Positions 43,995 to 51,461 of a DNA stretch of 64,000 nt are shown here, one piece after another; the first letter of the stretch is position 1; the number at the start of each line of letters is the position of its first letter. Below the pieces are notes generated by a model. That model worked only from the letters and a program-made list of their open reading frames with translations, searched no databases and was not told the DNA's origin. Position numbers and translations under genes: made by a program. The stretch is from assembly GCA_045613585.1 (NCBI GenBank), contig JAZLBG010000107.1, positions 1-64,000 of the forward strand. The letters run 5' to 3'. Source of the DNA: Fimenecus sp045613585. GTDB taxonomy: Bacteria > Bacillota > Clostridia > Oscillospirales > Acutalibacteraceae.

Positions 43995-44408
43995 ATGATT
44001 AAAGACATAATTTATGACCCGATTTTGTTGGCGATGAAATCGGAAAAGGCTACAATTGAAGATTTGCAGGTGGCAGAAGATTTGCTTGACACTCTCACTG
44101 CCAATGCTGATGGTTGTGTTGGTATGGCAGCTAATATGATTGGTGTACATAAGCGTATCATTTGCTTCGATGATAACGGTAAGTATATGACTATGTTCAA
44201 CCCCGAAGTCATTAGAAAGTCAGACCCTTATGAAACCGAAGAAGGTTGCCTTTCATTGCTTGGTGTTCCCCGTAAGTGTAAGCGTTATAAGAGTATAAAA
44301 GTGCAGTGGCAGACAGCTGAATTCCAGACCCGAATCAAAACATTCACCGGATGGACAGCACAAATCATTCAGCATGAAATTGACCATTGTGATGGTATCT
44401 TAATTTAA
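43995..44408 (+). CDS. def: peptide deformylase, accessory copy
   Basis: 137 residues. Metal-binding motifs are intact: EEGCLSL (Cys ligand) and QHEIDHCDGIL (two His and Glu). Motif 1 is GMAANMIG, with Asn in place of the usual Gln (GxGLAAxQ). It removes the formyl group from nascent N-terminal methionine. Start at 43995 after AAGGTG. A second deformylase on an element is often seen as housekeeping cargo or resistance to deformylase inhibitors; here the reason is unknown. Its last 19 bases before the stop region recur at the end of the next gene. Confidence 0.83.
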   Translation: MIKDIIYDPILLAMKSEKATIEDLQVAEDLLDTLTANADGCVGMAANMIGVHKRIICFDDNGKYMTMFNPEVIRKSDPYETEEGCLSLLGVPRKCKRYKSIKVQWQTAEFQTRIKTFTGWTAQIIQHEIDHCDGILI

Positions 44409-44858
44409 TGGTGATGCTATGAAAATTATAATTGATGCTGATGCGTGTCCCGTTGTGGATATTACTGTCAATGTGGCAAAAGAGCGTGGACTTGAGTGTA
44501 TCATTGTTTGCGACAATACCCACACCATTGAAAGGGATGGCGCTACAACTATAGTTGTTGATAAGGGTGCTGATTCTGCCGATTGTCGTATTGCTAATAT
44601 CACCGAAAAGGGTGATGTGGTTGTTACGCAGGATTACGGACTTGCAGCTCTCGTGCTTGGCAAGGGCGGTAAGGCACTTAATCAGAATGGACTCATTTAC
44701 ACCGATAGCAATATAGAAAATCTCCTTTTCACCCGTTTTATAGGCAAAAAGGAGCGTATGGCAGGTAACAGGACAAAGGGTCCTAAAAAGAGAACATCAC
44801 AAAACAATGCAGATTTTTTAAAAGCATTGTTAATATGCCTTGACCATTGTGATGGTAT
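44380..44858. repeat. 19-bp direct repeat around the DUF188 gene
   Basis: TTGACCATTGTGATGGTAT occurs at 44380-44398 and at 44840-44858, 460 bases apart, ending the deformylase and DUF188 genes in the same reading frame. Confidence 0.85.
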
Positions 44859-44868
44859 ATTGATTTGA
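44419..44868 (+). CDS. YaiI/YqxD family (DUF188) protein with borrowed C terminus
   Basis: 149 residues. The DUF188 core is clear: IIIDADACPVV at the start, VDKGADSADCRIAN and GDVVVTQDYGLAALVLGKG, giving a PIN-like arrangement of acidic residues, so a nuclease role has been suggested for the family. The last residues, LDHCDGILI, are not typical of DUF188; they are the C terminus of the preceding deformylase (IDHCDGILI), joined through a 19-bp direct repeat. The original end has probably been replaced. Eleven bases separate it from the deformylase gene. Confidence 0.85.
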   Translation: MKIIIDADACPVVDITVNVAKERGLECIIVCDNTHTIERDGATTIVVDKGADSADCRIANITEKGDVVVTQDYGLAALVLGKGGKALNQNGLIYTDSNIENLLFTRFIGKKERMAGNRTKGPKKRTSQNNADFLKALLICLDHCDGILI

Positions 44869-44908
44869 TAGATGTTTGTTTGTGTTCGAAAAAATTAAGG
44901 AGTGAAAG

Positions 44909-46612
44909 ATGATGGATAATCACAACAATCCTGCGGTTGTTATAAAATCAATTACATTTAATGATGGTAGTGAAATTGAATTTAATAGTGACGACATAGT
45001 ATTATTGGTTGGAGCCAATAATGTCGGTAAAAGCCGTACTTTGAAAGATTTACAAGCAGATTTAATTGATAATGAAAATTCAAGAGTATTAATAAAAAAA
45101 GTTGACTATCATACCAGTAATTTTGCTACAGAACCAATAAAGAATTTCTTTGAAAGAAATATTCGTAAAAATATTCATGGTGACTATGTCGTTCCTGTGA
45201 ATGATAATTGCACCCATCAATTCAGTGAATTTGATTTTGAGAATGTTTTAGACGGTGATAAGCGCTTCTACAAAGTTTTGTATTCATTTTTGTCAACAGA
45301 AAGTCGATTGAATATAACAAAACCAATTAGCTTTAATTATGGTGTTGATAAAACATGTTCAAACATATTAAATAAACTAGAAGAGCACCAAGAAATAATA
45401 GAGACACTAAACGAAATATTGTCATCAGCATTTGGGAAGGCTATTGATGTGTATGAACGTTCTGATGATGATGTCATTGTAAAAGAATATAAAATTGGCG
45501 ATGGCAAATTAATTACTGATGCAATTAATTCAAACAGACGAGAGGGGAAAAGAATACTGAAAGAACTGGATAGCCTACATCACCAAGGTGATGGTATAAG
45601 AAGTGCAGTTGCTATCTTAGCTTCTCTTATTGTTAACGAACATTCATTGCTTTTGATTGACGAACCGGAAACTTTTTTACATCCACCTCAAGCGAAACTG
45701 ATTGGAAAAAACATTGTGCAATTATCAGAGAATAAACAATGTTTTATTGCTACACACAATATTGATTTCATTAAAGGTGTTGTAGAAGCAAATTCTTCTA
45801 GAGTAAAAATAATAAAGATTAATAGATATGAAAATGAAAATACTTTTAATTTAATTAAAAACAACAGCATTATTGAAATTGCAAACGATAAGAACTTAAA
45901 ATATACAAACATTCTGGATGGTTTATTTTATAATCGTTTGGTGTTGTGTGAAAATGAAAGTGATTGCAAATTTTATGCCTCATTATTGGAAAATATGGAT
46001 TTATCCAAGTATCAAAGTACGCTATTTTGTGCAGTTGGAGGTAAAGACCAGTTCAAAAAAGTAATACCTTTGCTAAGAGAACTGCGTATAGATTATTTGA
46101 TTATTGCTGATATAGACTTAATCGATAATAAAGAGAATTTAAAACAATTAATGAATTCCATAGTAACAGATGGATATGAGCAAATACGTAAAAAGCATAA
46201 TGATTTTTTGGAAAAATTTGAAGAAGGAACAAATTCTCAAGTTAAAATTCAATGTGATATACAAAAAGAAATTAACGAGGCTTTCACAGATGAAAGATAT
46301 ATCTCACCGGAAACTGTTGATAAGATAAAATCGATATTAAAGAATATTAGTTCTTTAAAATTATTGAAAAGGGGCGGAAAAAACATTTTGCCTCAAGGAG
46401 ATTGTACAGCACTATTTAATGAGATTAATAATTACCTACATGAGCATAATGTTTTTATTGTAGAATGTGGAGAAATTGAACGGTTTGTGCCAAACGTAGG
46501 TGGACATGGAAATAATTGGTTAGAGAAGGTATTTGAAAAGTATAGGGATATTGACGATAATGTTTACAATGACGCAAAACAGTTTGTTAAGGTAATCTTT
46601 AAAATTGATTGA
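44909..46612 (+). CDS. OLD-family ATPase with TOPRIM nuclease domain
   Basis: 567 residues. ABC-type ATPase: Walker A GANNVGKS (34-41), signature HHQGDGIRSA near 224, Walker B LLLIDEPETFLHP near 247, and the H-loop ATHN near 280. TOPRIM at ~340-430: the Glu in LCENESDCKFY, GGKDQ, and DxD in IADIDLID. This is the architecture of OLD and GajA nucleases. No UvrD/GajB-like helicase follows, so it is a single-gene (class 1) OLD. Such proteins act against phages. AAGGAG precedes the ATG; a terminator follows. Confidence 0.87.
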   Translation: MMDNHNNPAVVIKSITFNDGSEIEFNSDDIVLLVGANNVGKSRTLKDLQADLIDNENSRVLIKKVDYHTSNFATEPIKNFFERNIRKNIHGDYVVPVNDNCTHQFSEFDFENVLDGDKRFYKVLYSFLSTESRLNITKPISFNYGVDKTCSNILNKLEEHQEIIETLNEILSSAFGKAIDVYERSDDDVIVKEYKIGDGKLITDAINSNRREGKRILKELDSLHHQGDGIRSAVAILASLIVNEHSLLLIDEPETFLHPPQAKLIGKNIVQLSENKQCFIATHNIDFIKGVVEANSSRVKIIKINRYENENTFNLIKNNSIIEIANDKNLKYTNILDGLFYNRLVLCENESDCKFYASLLENMDLSKYQSTLFCAVGGKDQFKKVIPLLRELRIDYLIIADIDLIDNKENLKQLMNSIVTDGYEQIRKKHNDFLEKFEEGTNSQVKIQCDIQKEINEAFTDERYISPETVDKIKSILKNISSLKLLKRGGKNILPQGDCTALFNEINNYLHEHNVFIVECGEIERFVPNVGGHGNNWLEKVFEKYRDIDDNVYNDAKQFVKVIFKID

Positions 46613-46622
46613 ATCAACAAGT

Positions 46623-46666
46623 AAAAACACCTATGAGGTTATAAAATTAACTTCATAGGTGTTTTT
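46623..46666. terminator. terminator after the OLD gene
   Basis: AAAAACACCTATGA (46623-46636) against TTCATAGGTGTTTTT (46652-46666). Confidence 0.85.
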
Positions 46667-46835
46667 ATATTGCGCTTGATGCTTTTGACTTGTAGGATTT
46701 ATGCTCCCATAATATGAATTTTCTAAAGTTATTATAAGAACTCACTTTCAGGGGATGTAATATGTTTTCCTAAAAAAGAAAAGTTAGTTGTTTTCATTTA
46801 TGTTTATAAGAAAAGAATATATAGAATTTTGCAGA

Positions 46836-46869
46836 TTTTTGTCACAAAATATTACTTTTAAACGATGTA
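46836..46869 (+). promoter_or_regulatory. conserved bipartite motif, copy D
   Basis: TTTTTGTCACAAA (46836-46848), 14 bases, CGATGTA (46863-46869); 47 bases from the C of CGAT to the start codon. Confidence 0.7.
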
Positions 46870-46909
46870 AATAATGAGACTAATTGTAAAATATTTTGGG
46901 GGGATTAAT

Positions 46910-47866
46910 ATGAACAATCTTAGCTTTACAGCGTGTAGTTTTCATTTTAAAGAAACAAATAGTAAGGGAGATTATCGTATATTTGCTTTAAACAGTAAAT
47001 ATAAATTTAAAAAAATATCAAATACGATAGAAGCCGATTCTTTTGATATTTTAAAAGGGTTCCTAGAGACTAGAAGCGGCTACATAAATGATGAGAATGA
47101 GGAAAAACTCTTTTCTTGTAGTTTTGATTCAATGGGTGAAAATGAATACTTTAGATTTCTTATGGGGCGAATTAAATGCGGTTCATATGGATATTTATCG
47201 GATGTTGTTGATATTGATAGCATGAAAACTATCACAAAAATAAAGCCGAATCAAGCACCAATAAAAGATTTTTTGTTTTTTATTGCTATTCCAAAAGATA
47301 ATAAACGAGTTACTGTGGAGAAAGGATTACTGTTTTTTCAAAACTATGGACAATTTGGAATTAAAACAATAACACTTAAATATTTACAAGTATATCTCAA
47401 TCAATTTCATATAACAATAAAATGTGGTAATATAGCACCTAAACTATTTGTGGACAAGGTATTAACAAAAGAAGCACTTAATAAAATAATATTAATTAAG
47501 AACAACAAATCTCAAGATTTAGCGGATAAAAATTATTTTGGATTTGGACAAGAAACGCGTATTTTGTCACAATTAAAGTTGAATACAAATATATTTGATA
47601 AAATTAAAGGTTATGTGTCCCAAAATCAAACTTTATTCGAACTTGAGGGGCAAGAATATGATGCATTGAAAGTGCAAGTAAGAATAGGAGAACGAGAACG
47701 AGTTATTAATTTAAACAATATTGAAAATTTAAGTATAATAGAATCATTGCCAAATGATTTGATGGATTCGTCTGGTGAAATAGATATAAATAGGGCAATT
47801 AATATTTTCACTGCTAACGCTAAAGATTATTTGTCAGAAATGGTTCTACAAATTACTCAAGATTAA
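46910..47866 (+). CDS. unknown cytosolic protein paired with a membrane protein
   Basis: 318 residues, not recognised. Soluble and mixed alpha/beta; a stretch LKVQVRIGERERVINLNNIE near the end looks beta-rich. No catalytic motif I can defend. Start at 46910, after GGGGGGATT. The membrane gene begins 15 bases after its stop. Copy D of the bipartite motif is in front, so the pair belongs to the predicted defence regulon. A cytosolic protein of this size with a small four-helix membrane partner recalls the layout of Kiwa, but I see no sequence likeness and do not claim it. Confidence 0.72.
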   Translation: MNNLSFTACSFHFKETNSKGDYRIFALNSKYKFKKISNTIEADSFDILKGFLETRSGYINDENEEKLFSCSFDSMGENEYFRFLMGRIKCGSYGYLSDVVDIDSMKTITKIKPNQAPIKDFLFFIAIPKDNKRVTVEKGLLFFQNYGQFGIKTITLKYLQVYLNQFHITIKCGNIAPKLFVDKVLTKEALNKIILIKNNKSQDLADKNYFGFGQETRILSQLKLNTNIFDKIKGYVSQNQTLFELEGQEYDALKVQVRIGERERVINLNNIENLSIIESLPNDLMDSSGEIDINRAINIFTANAKDYLSEMVLQITQD

Positions 47867-47880
47867 AAAGGGTGGTAACG

Positions 47881-48459
47881 ATGAGTGAATTTTTTACCAA
47901 TCCTGCATTATGGATTGGCATAGGTGTTTTTTTTATTATAATATATGCTAATATGAAAACAGATAACTATATTGATATTAGAAGCATTATTAAAAATCAT
48001 TATTCAATATTTGATGGTTCAATAATTCAAATACTCTTTTTTACAATTATTCCTTTATTTTTTGCTATAGGGTTTACCCTAGCACAAACAGTGACAAAAG
48101 ATATTTATGATTGTTTAAATGTCATATTTTCTATTTTTGTTGCTATGTTTTTTTCTATTTTATCAATATTACTTTCAATTTTATCAAAAGATGGAAAAGA
48201 CGAAGAAAAAAAGATTAAACAAAATAAGGAATATCTCAAATTAATTGAACAAAGTAATGATACGGTTATTTTCGAAATATTACTTTCAATTGTTTTGTTG
48301 TTTATTATTTTAATATATAGTTTACTCCCTGAAAATACGGATATCTTTGTTAAAGTTGTTTTTAGTGTAATAATATATTATTTAACTGCTTCAGTACTGT
48401 TAAACATTTTTATTTTGATTAAGCGATTAAAAGCAATTTTTGATAATCTTAATCAGTAA
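47881..48459 (+). CDS. four-helix membrane protein
   Basis: 192 residues with four hydrophobic segments: LWIGIGVFFIIIYANM (~10-25), IIQILFFTIIPLFFAIGFTL (~45-65) running into a further one at ~80-100 (VIFSIFVAMFFSILSILLSI), and two near the end (IFEILLSIVLLFIILIYSLL; VVFSVIIYYLTASVLLNIFI), so four to five helices. A charged cytosolic loop (KDGKDEEKKIKQNKEYLK) lies in the middle. ATG at 47881 after AAAGGGTGG. Likely effector or sensor partner of the preceding gene; function unknown. Confidence 0.75.
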   Translation: MSEFFTNPALWIGIGVFFIIIYANMKTDNYIDIRSIIKNHYSIFDGSIIQILFFTIIPLFFAIGFTLAQTVTKDIYDCLNVIFSIFVAMFFSILSILLSILSKDGKDEEKKIKQNKEYLKLIEQSNDTVIFEILLSIVLLFIILIYSLLPENTDIFVKVVFSVIIYYLTASVLLNIFILIKRLKAIFDNLNQ

Positions 48460-48513
48460 TACTATATGAAACGTATATTATATAAGAATACAAATTCAAT
48501 AAAAATTGTTATT

Positions 48514-48541
48514 CAACCCACATTTGTGGGTTGCTTTTTTG
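48514..48541 (+). terminator. terminator after the membrane protein gene
   Basis: CAACCCACA (48514-48522) against TGTGGGTTG (48525-48533), then CTTTTTT. Confidence 0.85.
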
Positions 48542-48651
48542 TTTGTGGTACTTGTTCAACTAACACACTTATTGTAAATAAATACGATAGGAGGATAGAG
48601 GTCAAAGTTAATATTTAATAAAACCTTATTATTTACAAAGGAGTGTTTTAG

Positions 48652-48966
48652 TTGATAAATACAGAAGATTTGAAGCGGATAATGAACGCCAACGAGAATT
48701 TATATTATGGTCGTAATTATATTAATATCCACGACCATTCGCATAAGTTTGCGGTGATTGATGATGCTTACAATGTCCCGATTATTTTTGTTCACTGTTA
48801 CAACTACACAGAAGATGAGGCAGAAAAGCTGAGTCGTCTTTTTGATAGTTTCTTCTATTATAAGTTGTATAAATTTCACATGGAAAACAAAATTGTTCTT
48901 ATGTTTATCAACACGGATAAAATGGTAGCGTATATTAACAGAGCAGAGGAGAGTAGTGCTAAATAA
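48652..48966 (+). CDS. small unknown protein (TTG start)
   Basis: 104 residues, not recognised. AAGGAG sits eight bases before the TTG at 48652, which I take as the start; the first ATG is ten codons inside without a ribosome site. Sequence is mixed: FAVIDDAYNVPIIFVHCYNY then helix EDEAEKLSRLFDSFFYYKLY. It converges on the next small gene over a shared terminator. Confidence 0.6.
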   Translation: MINTEDLKRIMNANENLYYGRNYINIHDHSHKFAVIDDAYNVPIIFVHCYNYTEDEAEKLSRLFDSFFYYKLYKFHMENKIVLMFINTDKMVAYINRAEESSAK

Positions 48967-48976
48967 GAAAACAAAG

Positions 48977-49005
48977 AAAACGCCACTCATTTTTGAGTGG
49001 CGTTT
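48977..49005. terminator. bidirectional terminator
   Basis: Thirteen-base perfect stem AAAACGCCACTCA (48977-48989) and TGAGTGGCGTTTT (48993-49005). Confidence 0.88.
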
Positions 49006-49006
49006 T

Positions 49007-49198
49007 TTAATCCATAAATACACACATATAACTACAGACTGCATTGGAGTCGGGCCAGATTAATCCAATGTAGTTATCTTCTATATTTACAAAACAATCA
49101 TAATTTTTATTTTTTCGTAAGATTTTCAAAACTTCGTTGAAATCATTGGGGTTTAGTTCGTGCTCAATACCATTAACGGTGATAAAAATTTTATTCAC
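49007..49198 (-). CDS. small unknown protein (GTG start)
   Basis: 63 residues, not recognised. AAAGGAG lies seven bases before the GTG at 49196-49198. Begins NKIFITVNGIEHEL, a beta hairpin, followed by NPNDFNEVLKIL. Own ribosome site and a shared terminator make it probably real. Confidence 0.55.
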   Translation of the reverse strand: MNKIFITVNGIEHELNPNDFNEVLKILRKNKNYDCFVNIEDNYIGLIWPDSNAVCSYMCVFMD

Positions 49199-49288
49199 AT
49201 CATCACTCCTTTATATAAGAAGTATGAAATAATAACACATCTTCAAAAGAAATGTTATCTGATAAGGATAATGTTTCTTTTTTCGTTT

Positions 49289-49332
49289 GTGTGTTGATTA
49301 TAAAAATCATAATAATATTGTAATCAACACAC
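49289..49332 (+). promoter_or_regulatory. leader hairpin 1 with following mini-ORF
   Basis: Perfect 12-bp arms GTGTGTTGATTA (49289-49300) and TAATCAACACAC (49321-49332), followed directly by GAGAGGAG and a very short frame (ATG GCG TTT TAA), then ATG AAG CGG TAT TAA. Part of a 470-bp leader in front of the excisionase gene. Confidence 0.5.
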
Positions 49333-49430
49333 GAGAGGAGATGGCGTTTTAAATGAAGCGGTATTAATTAAATAACCTTGTTTAGGTTGTTGTTTTCTTA
49401 CCTTACCTTTCTTTTTTTTACACCGAGGGG

Positions 49431-49467
49431 AGAGGCGTTGTATTTTTTACAACGTCTCTTTTCTTTT
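49431..49467 (+). terminator. intrinsic terminator in the excisionase leader
   Basis: AGAGGCGTTGTA (49431-49442) against TACAACGTCTCT (49448-49459), then TTTTC and TTTTT. No gene ends here, so it would stop transcripts from the mini-ORF leader before xis. Confidence 0.75.
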
Positions 49468-49514
49468 TATAAAATTTTTTAATTTTTCACGTTTTTTCTA
49501 TATTTGAAAAAAGC

Positions 49515-49584
49515 ACGCATAAGTAATCTTTCATATTAATTGTAAATAATTACAAAAGGAGTGTTACTTATGCGTTATGAATAA
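49515..49584 (+). promoter_or_regulatory. leader hairpin 2 covering a four-codon ORF
   Basis: ACGCATAAGTAA (49515-49526) pairs perfectly with TTACTTATGCGT (49564-49575). The AAAAGGAG ribosome site is in the loop, and the right arm contains the ATG of a frame coding MRYE and stop (49570-49584). The stem would hide that start codon. Confidence 0.5.
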
Positions 49585-49672
49585 CATAATTATTAATTTT
49601 TTATATTTGAAAAATTAATTTCAAAAAATAATTCATATTTAAAACAAATAATTATTTAGGAGTGAATTCTTT

Positions 49673-49891
49673 ATGAAAATTAGTAATAACTATTCATTTG
49701 AAAATCTTGAAAACGAGCTTCTTACAGCTAAAGAGTTAAAACAGGTGATGCGTTGTGGCATCAATAGGGCATATGACCTTTTAAAATCAACAGCTTTCCC
49801 TTCAACAAAAATAGGAGGCCGTTACTACGTAACGACCTCGGCATTAAAAGAATGGCTTGTTATGTATGAGAACAAAGTGTTTTATATTTAA
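49673..49891 (+). CDS. xis: excisionase-like HTH protein
   Basis: 72 residues with the MerR/excisionase-type fold of Tn916-like Xis: LLTAKELKQVMRCGINRAYDLLK, then FPSTKIGGRYYVTTSALKEWL. It bends DNA and steers the integrase to excision. TTAGGAG precedes the ATG. It converges on the integrase gene, overlapping by four bases at the 3' ends; in Tn916 both face the same way, so expression of the two is uncoupled here. Confidence 0.88.
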   Translation: MKISNNYSFENLENELLTAKELKQVMRCGINRAYDLLKSTAFPSTKIGGRYYVTTSALKEWLVMYENKVFYI

Positions 49892-51048
49892 TCCAACAAT
49901 TTAATTGTATTCACTTTATCTTCATCTTTAGTGTGTACATATTTATTAATCGTAACACTTACATCCGCATGACCAAGCAGTTTGGAAACAATAGCAATAT
50001 TCGCATCTTTTTTGTTGATGAGATTTGTAGCAAATGAATGACGCATTGAGTGAGGACCGTAAATTTTATTTACGGTCTTTCCTTTTTCGTCGACTGCCTT
50101 ATCCATTTCCGCTGCATAAAGAATATTTTCAAACATTCTTGCAAAGTTTCTTACAGTGATAGGCGTGCCTTCTGATGTGGAAGAAACATATTCAAAATCT
50201 CCGTTGAGATTATAAAGTCGTTCAAGTGCTTCTTTACACTTTTTACTCATAGGGATTGTTCTTATACTTGATTTAGTTTTTGGTTTGTTTATAACATCCA
50301 CGTAATTAGGGTCCGTGGGTGCTTTTTTATTGCGATTTTTTACATGTTGTCTTGTTTTTGTTATAGAAATTGTGTTGTTTTTGAAGTCAATATCATCCCA
50401 TGTCAGAGCTAGAAACTCACCTGAACGCATACCAGTTTGACCAAGCACAATGACAGCATCGCCAAGTCGATATACATTTTCTTTTTTACCTGATACGGTG
50501 TGCATTTTGGTAGCTGCTTCATAAATTTTGTTTAATTCTTTTTCAGTGTAAAAAACGATATCGTCAGAGTCTTTTGATGAGGCACTTTCAGGGATTTTAA
50601 CATCTTCAAACGGATTGTCTTCATATTTTTTGAGAACTTTGTGGAACCTTAAGGCAGCTTTTAAAGCTTCTTTTGCTTTCTTAATTGTCGACTTGCTAAA
50701 ACCATCATTTGAAAGGTCATTTAACCATTTTTGAACTTTTGTTGATGTTAAAGTTATAACTTGAACTTTACCAATATATGGAATAATTTGATGATTAACT
50801 ATCTGTTCTTTGCGGTCAAATGTTGATGCTTTGTTAGCAATACCTTTTTGAATCTCTAACCAATCAGTGACAAGTGTTTCAATATTAGTTTTGCCATAGT
50901 CTTCAACTAATTTCCGTTGTTTTACATTGTTTTTAAGTTCGGTATAATATTGTTCAGCAGCTTTTCGTGTTGCTTTGACATATTTTTTACCATTAAGATT
51001 AAAATAATAATTACCATCTTTTCTTTGATGTACGCGTGGGTTAGACAT
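49888..51048 (-). CDS. int: tyrosine integrase of the element
   Basis: Site-specific recombinase of 386 residues, Tn916/phage type. N-terminal arm-binding part (RVHQRKDGNYYFNLNGKKY), SAM-like core-binding part about 70-180, catalytic domain with R208 (GMRSGE), H333-x2-R336 (GPHSMRHS), H360 (LLGHAD) and nucleophile Y370 (NKYVH). ATG at 51046-51048 behind a perfect AGGAGG. Lies 225 bases from the right attachment core, with two sets of short direct repeats between. Complete and probably active. Confidence 0.93.
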   Translation of the reverse strand: MSNPRVHQRKDGNYYFNLNGKKYVKATRKAAEQYYTELKNNVKQRKLVEDYGKTNIETLVTDWLEIQKGIANKASTFDRKEQIVNHQIIPYIGKVQVITLTSTKVQKWLNDLSNDGFSKSTIKKAKEALKAALRFHKVLKKYEDNPFEDVKIPESASSKDSDDIVFYTEKELNKIYEAATKMHTVSGKKENVYRLGDAVIVLGQTGMRSGEFLALTWDDIDFKNNTISITKTRQHVKNRNKKAPTDPNYVDVINKPKTKSSIRTIPMSKKCKEALERLYNLNGDFEYVSSTSEGTPITVRNFARMFENILYAAEMDKAVDEKGKTVNKIYGPHSMRHSFATNLINKKDANIAIVSKLLGHADVSVTINKYVHTKDEDKVNTIKLLD

Positions 51049-51114
51049 AATAAAACCTCCTATCAATTTTACTATACCACATAAACTCATATAAATCAAT
51101 GCTTTTAAGCAAAA

Positions 51115-51134
51115 ATGTACCAAAAATGTACCAA
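51115..51134 (+). repeat. candidate integrase arm-type sites, right end
   Basis: Two direct ATGTACCAA copies (51115-51123, 51126-51134), same nonamer and orientation as 16514-16534. Confidence 0.5.
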
Positions 51135-51150
51135 TTTAAGCGTTAAAGAT

Positions 51151-51186
51151 AGTGAATTCAAGTGAAGATAAGTGAAAAATAGTGAA
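51151..51186 (+). repeat. four AGTGAA repeats at exact 10-bp period
   Basis: AGTGAA starts at 51151, 51161, 51171 and 51181, one per helical turn on the same face, between the integrase gene and the attachment core. A likely integrase or excisionase binding array. Confidence 0.65.
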
Positions 51187-51273
51187 AATCAAAAAGTGCG
51201 AAAACCCTTGATAAATAAGGGACTTTGCGATTTCAAGCTATTTTGAATAGATGGAAGTAAAATATGCTTCACA

Positions 51274-51310
51274 GGTTTTGGAGACCACTGCTCTACCAAC
51301 TGAGCTATAC
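51274..51310. repeat. right attachment-site core (attR), tRNA-Trp fragment
   Basis: Exact 37-bp copy of 16441-16477. The neighbouring bases read ATGA where the tRNA has AGGG at its 5' end, so this copy cannot make a functional tRNA. Confidence 0.88.
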
Positions 51311-51461
51311 TCATAAATCGATAGCTGTTAATACTATATATAATATTAATGTTTTTTAGAATCCAAATGATAACTGTCCTTAAAAATGTACACATTAAAA
51401 GTATTTATAATTGCATATTTTGATAACTAGTTATATTATGAAATTGAAAAGAGGTAATACC

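Larger units (their letters stand above)
16441..51310. mobile_element. integrative mobilizable element (~34.9 kb) in tRNA-Trp with defence cargo
   Basis: Bounded by 37-bp direct repeats, with a tyrosine integrase and excisionase at the right end and replication and mobilization genes (AEP primase, MobV relaxase, candidate oriT) at the left end. No coupling protein or type IV secretion gene is visible, so it would need a helper conjugative element. Between these modules are about 28 kb of genes mainly of nuclease, nucleotide-hydrolase, RT, HEPN, McrBC and OLD types. Several units share one promoter motif. Gene directions are mixed and many units have their own terminators, as in stacked defence cargo. 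Confidence 0.85.
51049..51461. other. right-end control and attachment region
   Basis: 413 bases without a gene: ATGTACCAA pair, phased AGTGAA array, attachment core, and the bases upstream of the next chromosomal gene. The stretch left of 51310 belongs to the element; right of it is chromosome. A 68-codon leftward frame at 51189-51395 spans the core and is not real. Confidence 0.6.

Noticed and set aside
43911..44150. 79-codon leftward frame over the deformylase gene
   Set aside because: Antisense shadow of the deformylase frame, without a ribosome site.
46910..48459. Kiwa (KwaA/KwaB) system
   Set aside because: Only sizes and a membrane partner agree; gene order is reversed and no recognisable sequence feature supports it.
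51151..51186. CRISPR-like array
   Set aside because: The AGTGAA units are 10 bp apart with 4-bp gaps, far too short for repeats and spacers, and there are no cas genes in the window.
51274..51310. Second tRNA-Trp gene
   Set aside because: Only the 5' half is present; no T arm or 3' acceptor strand follows, and the 5' acceptor bases do not fit.
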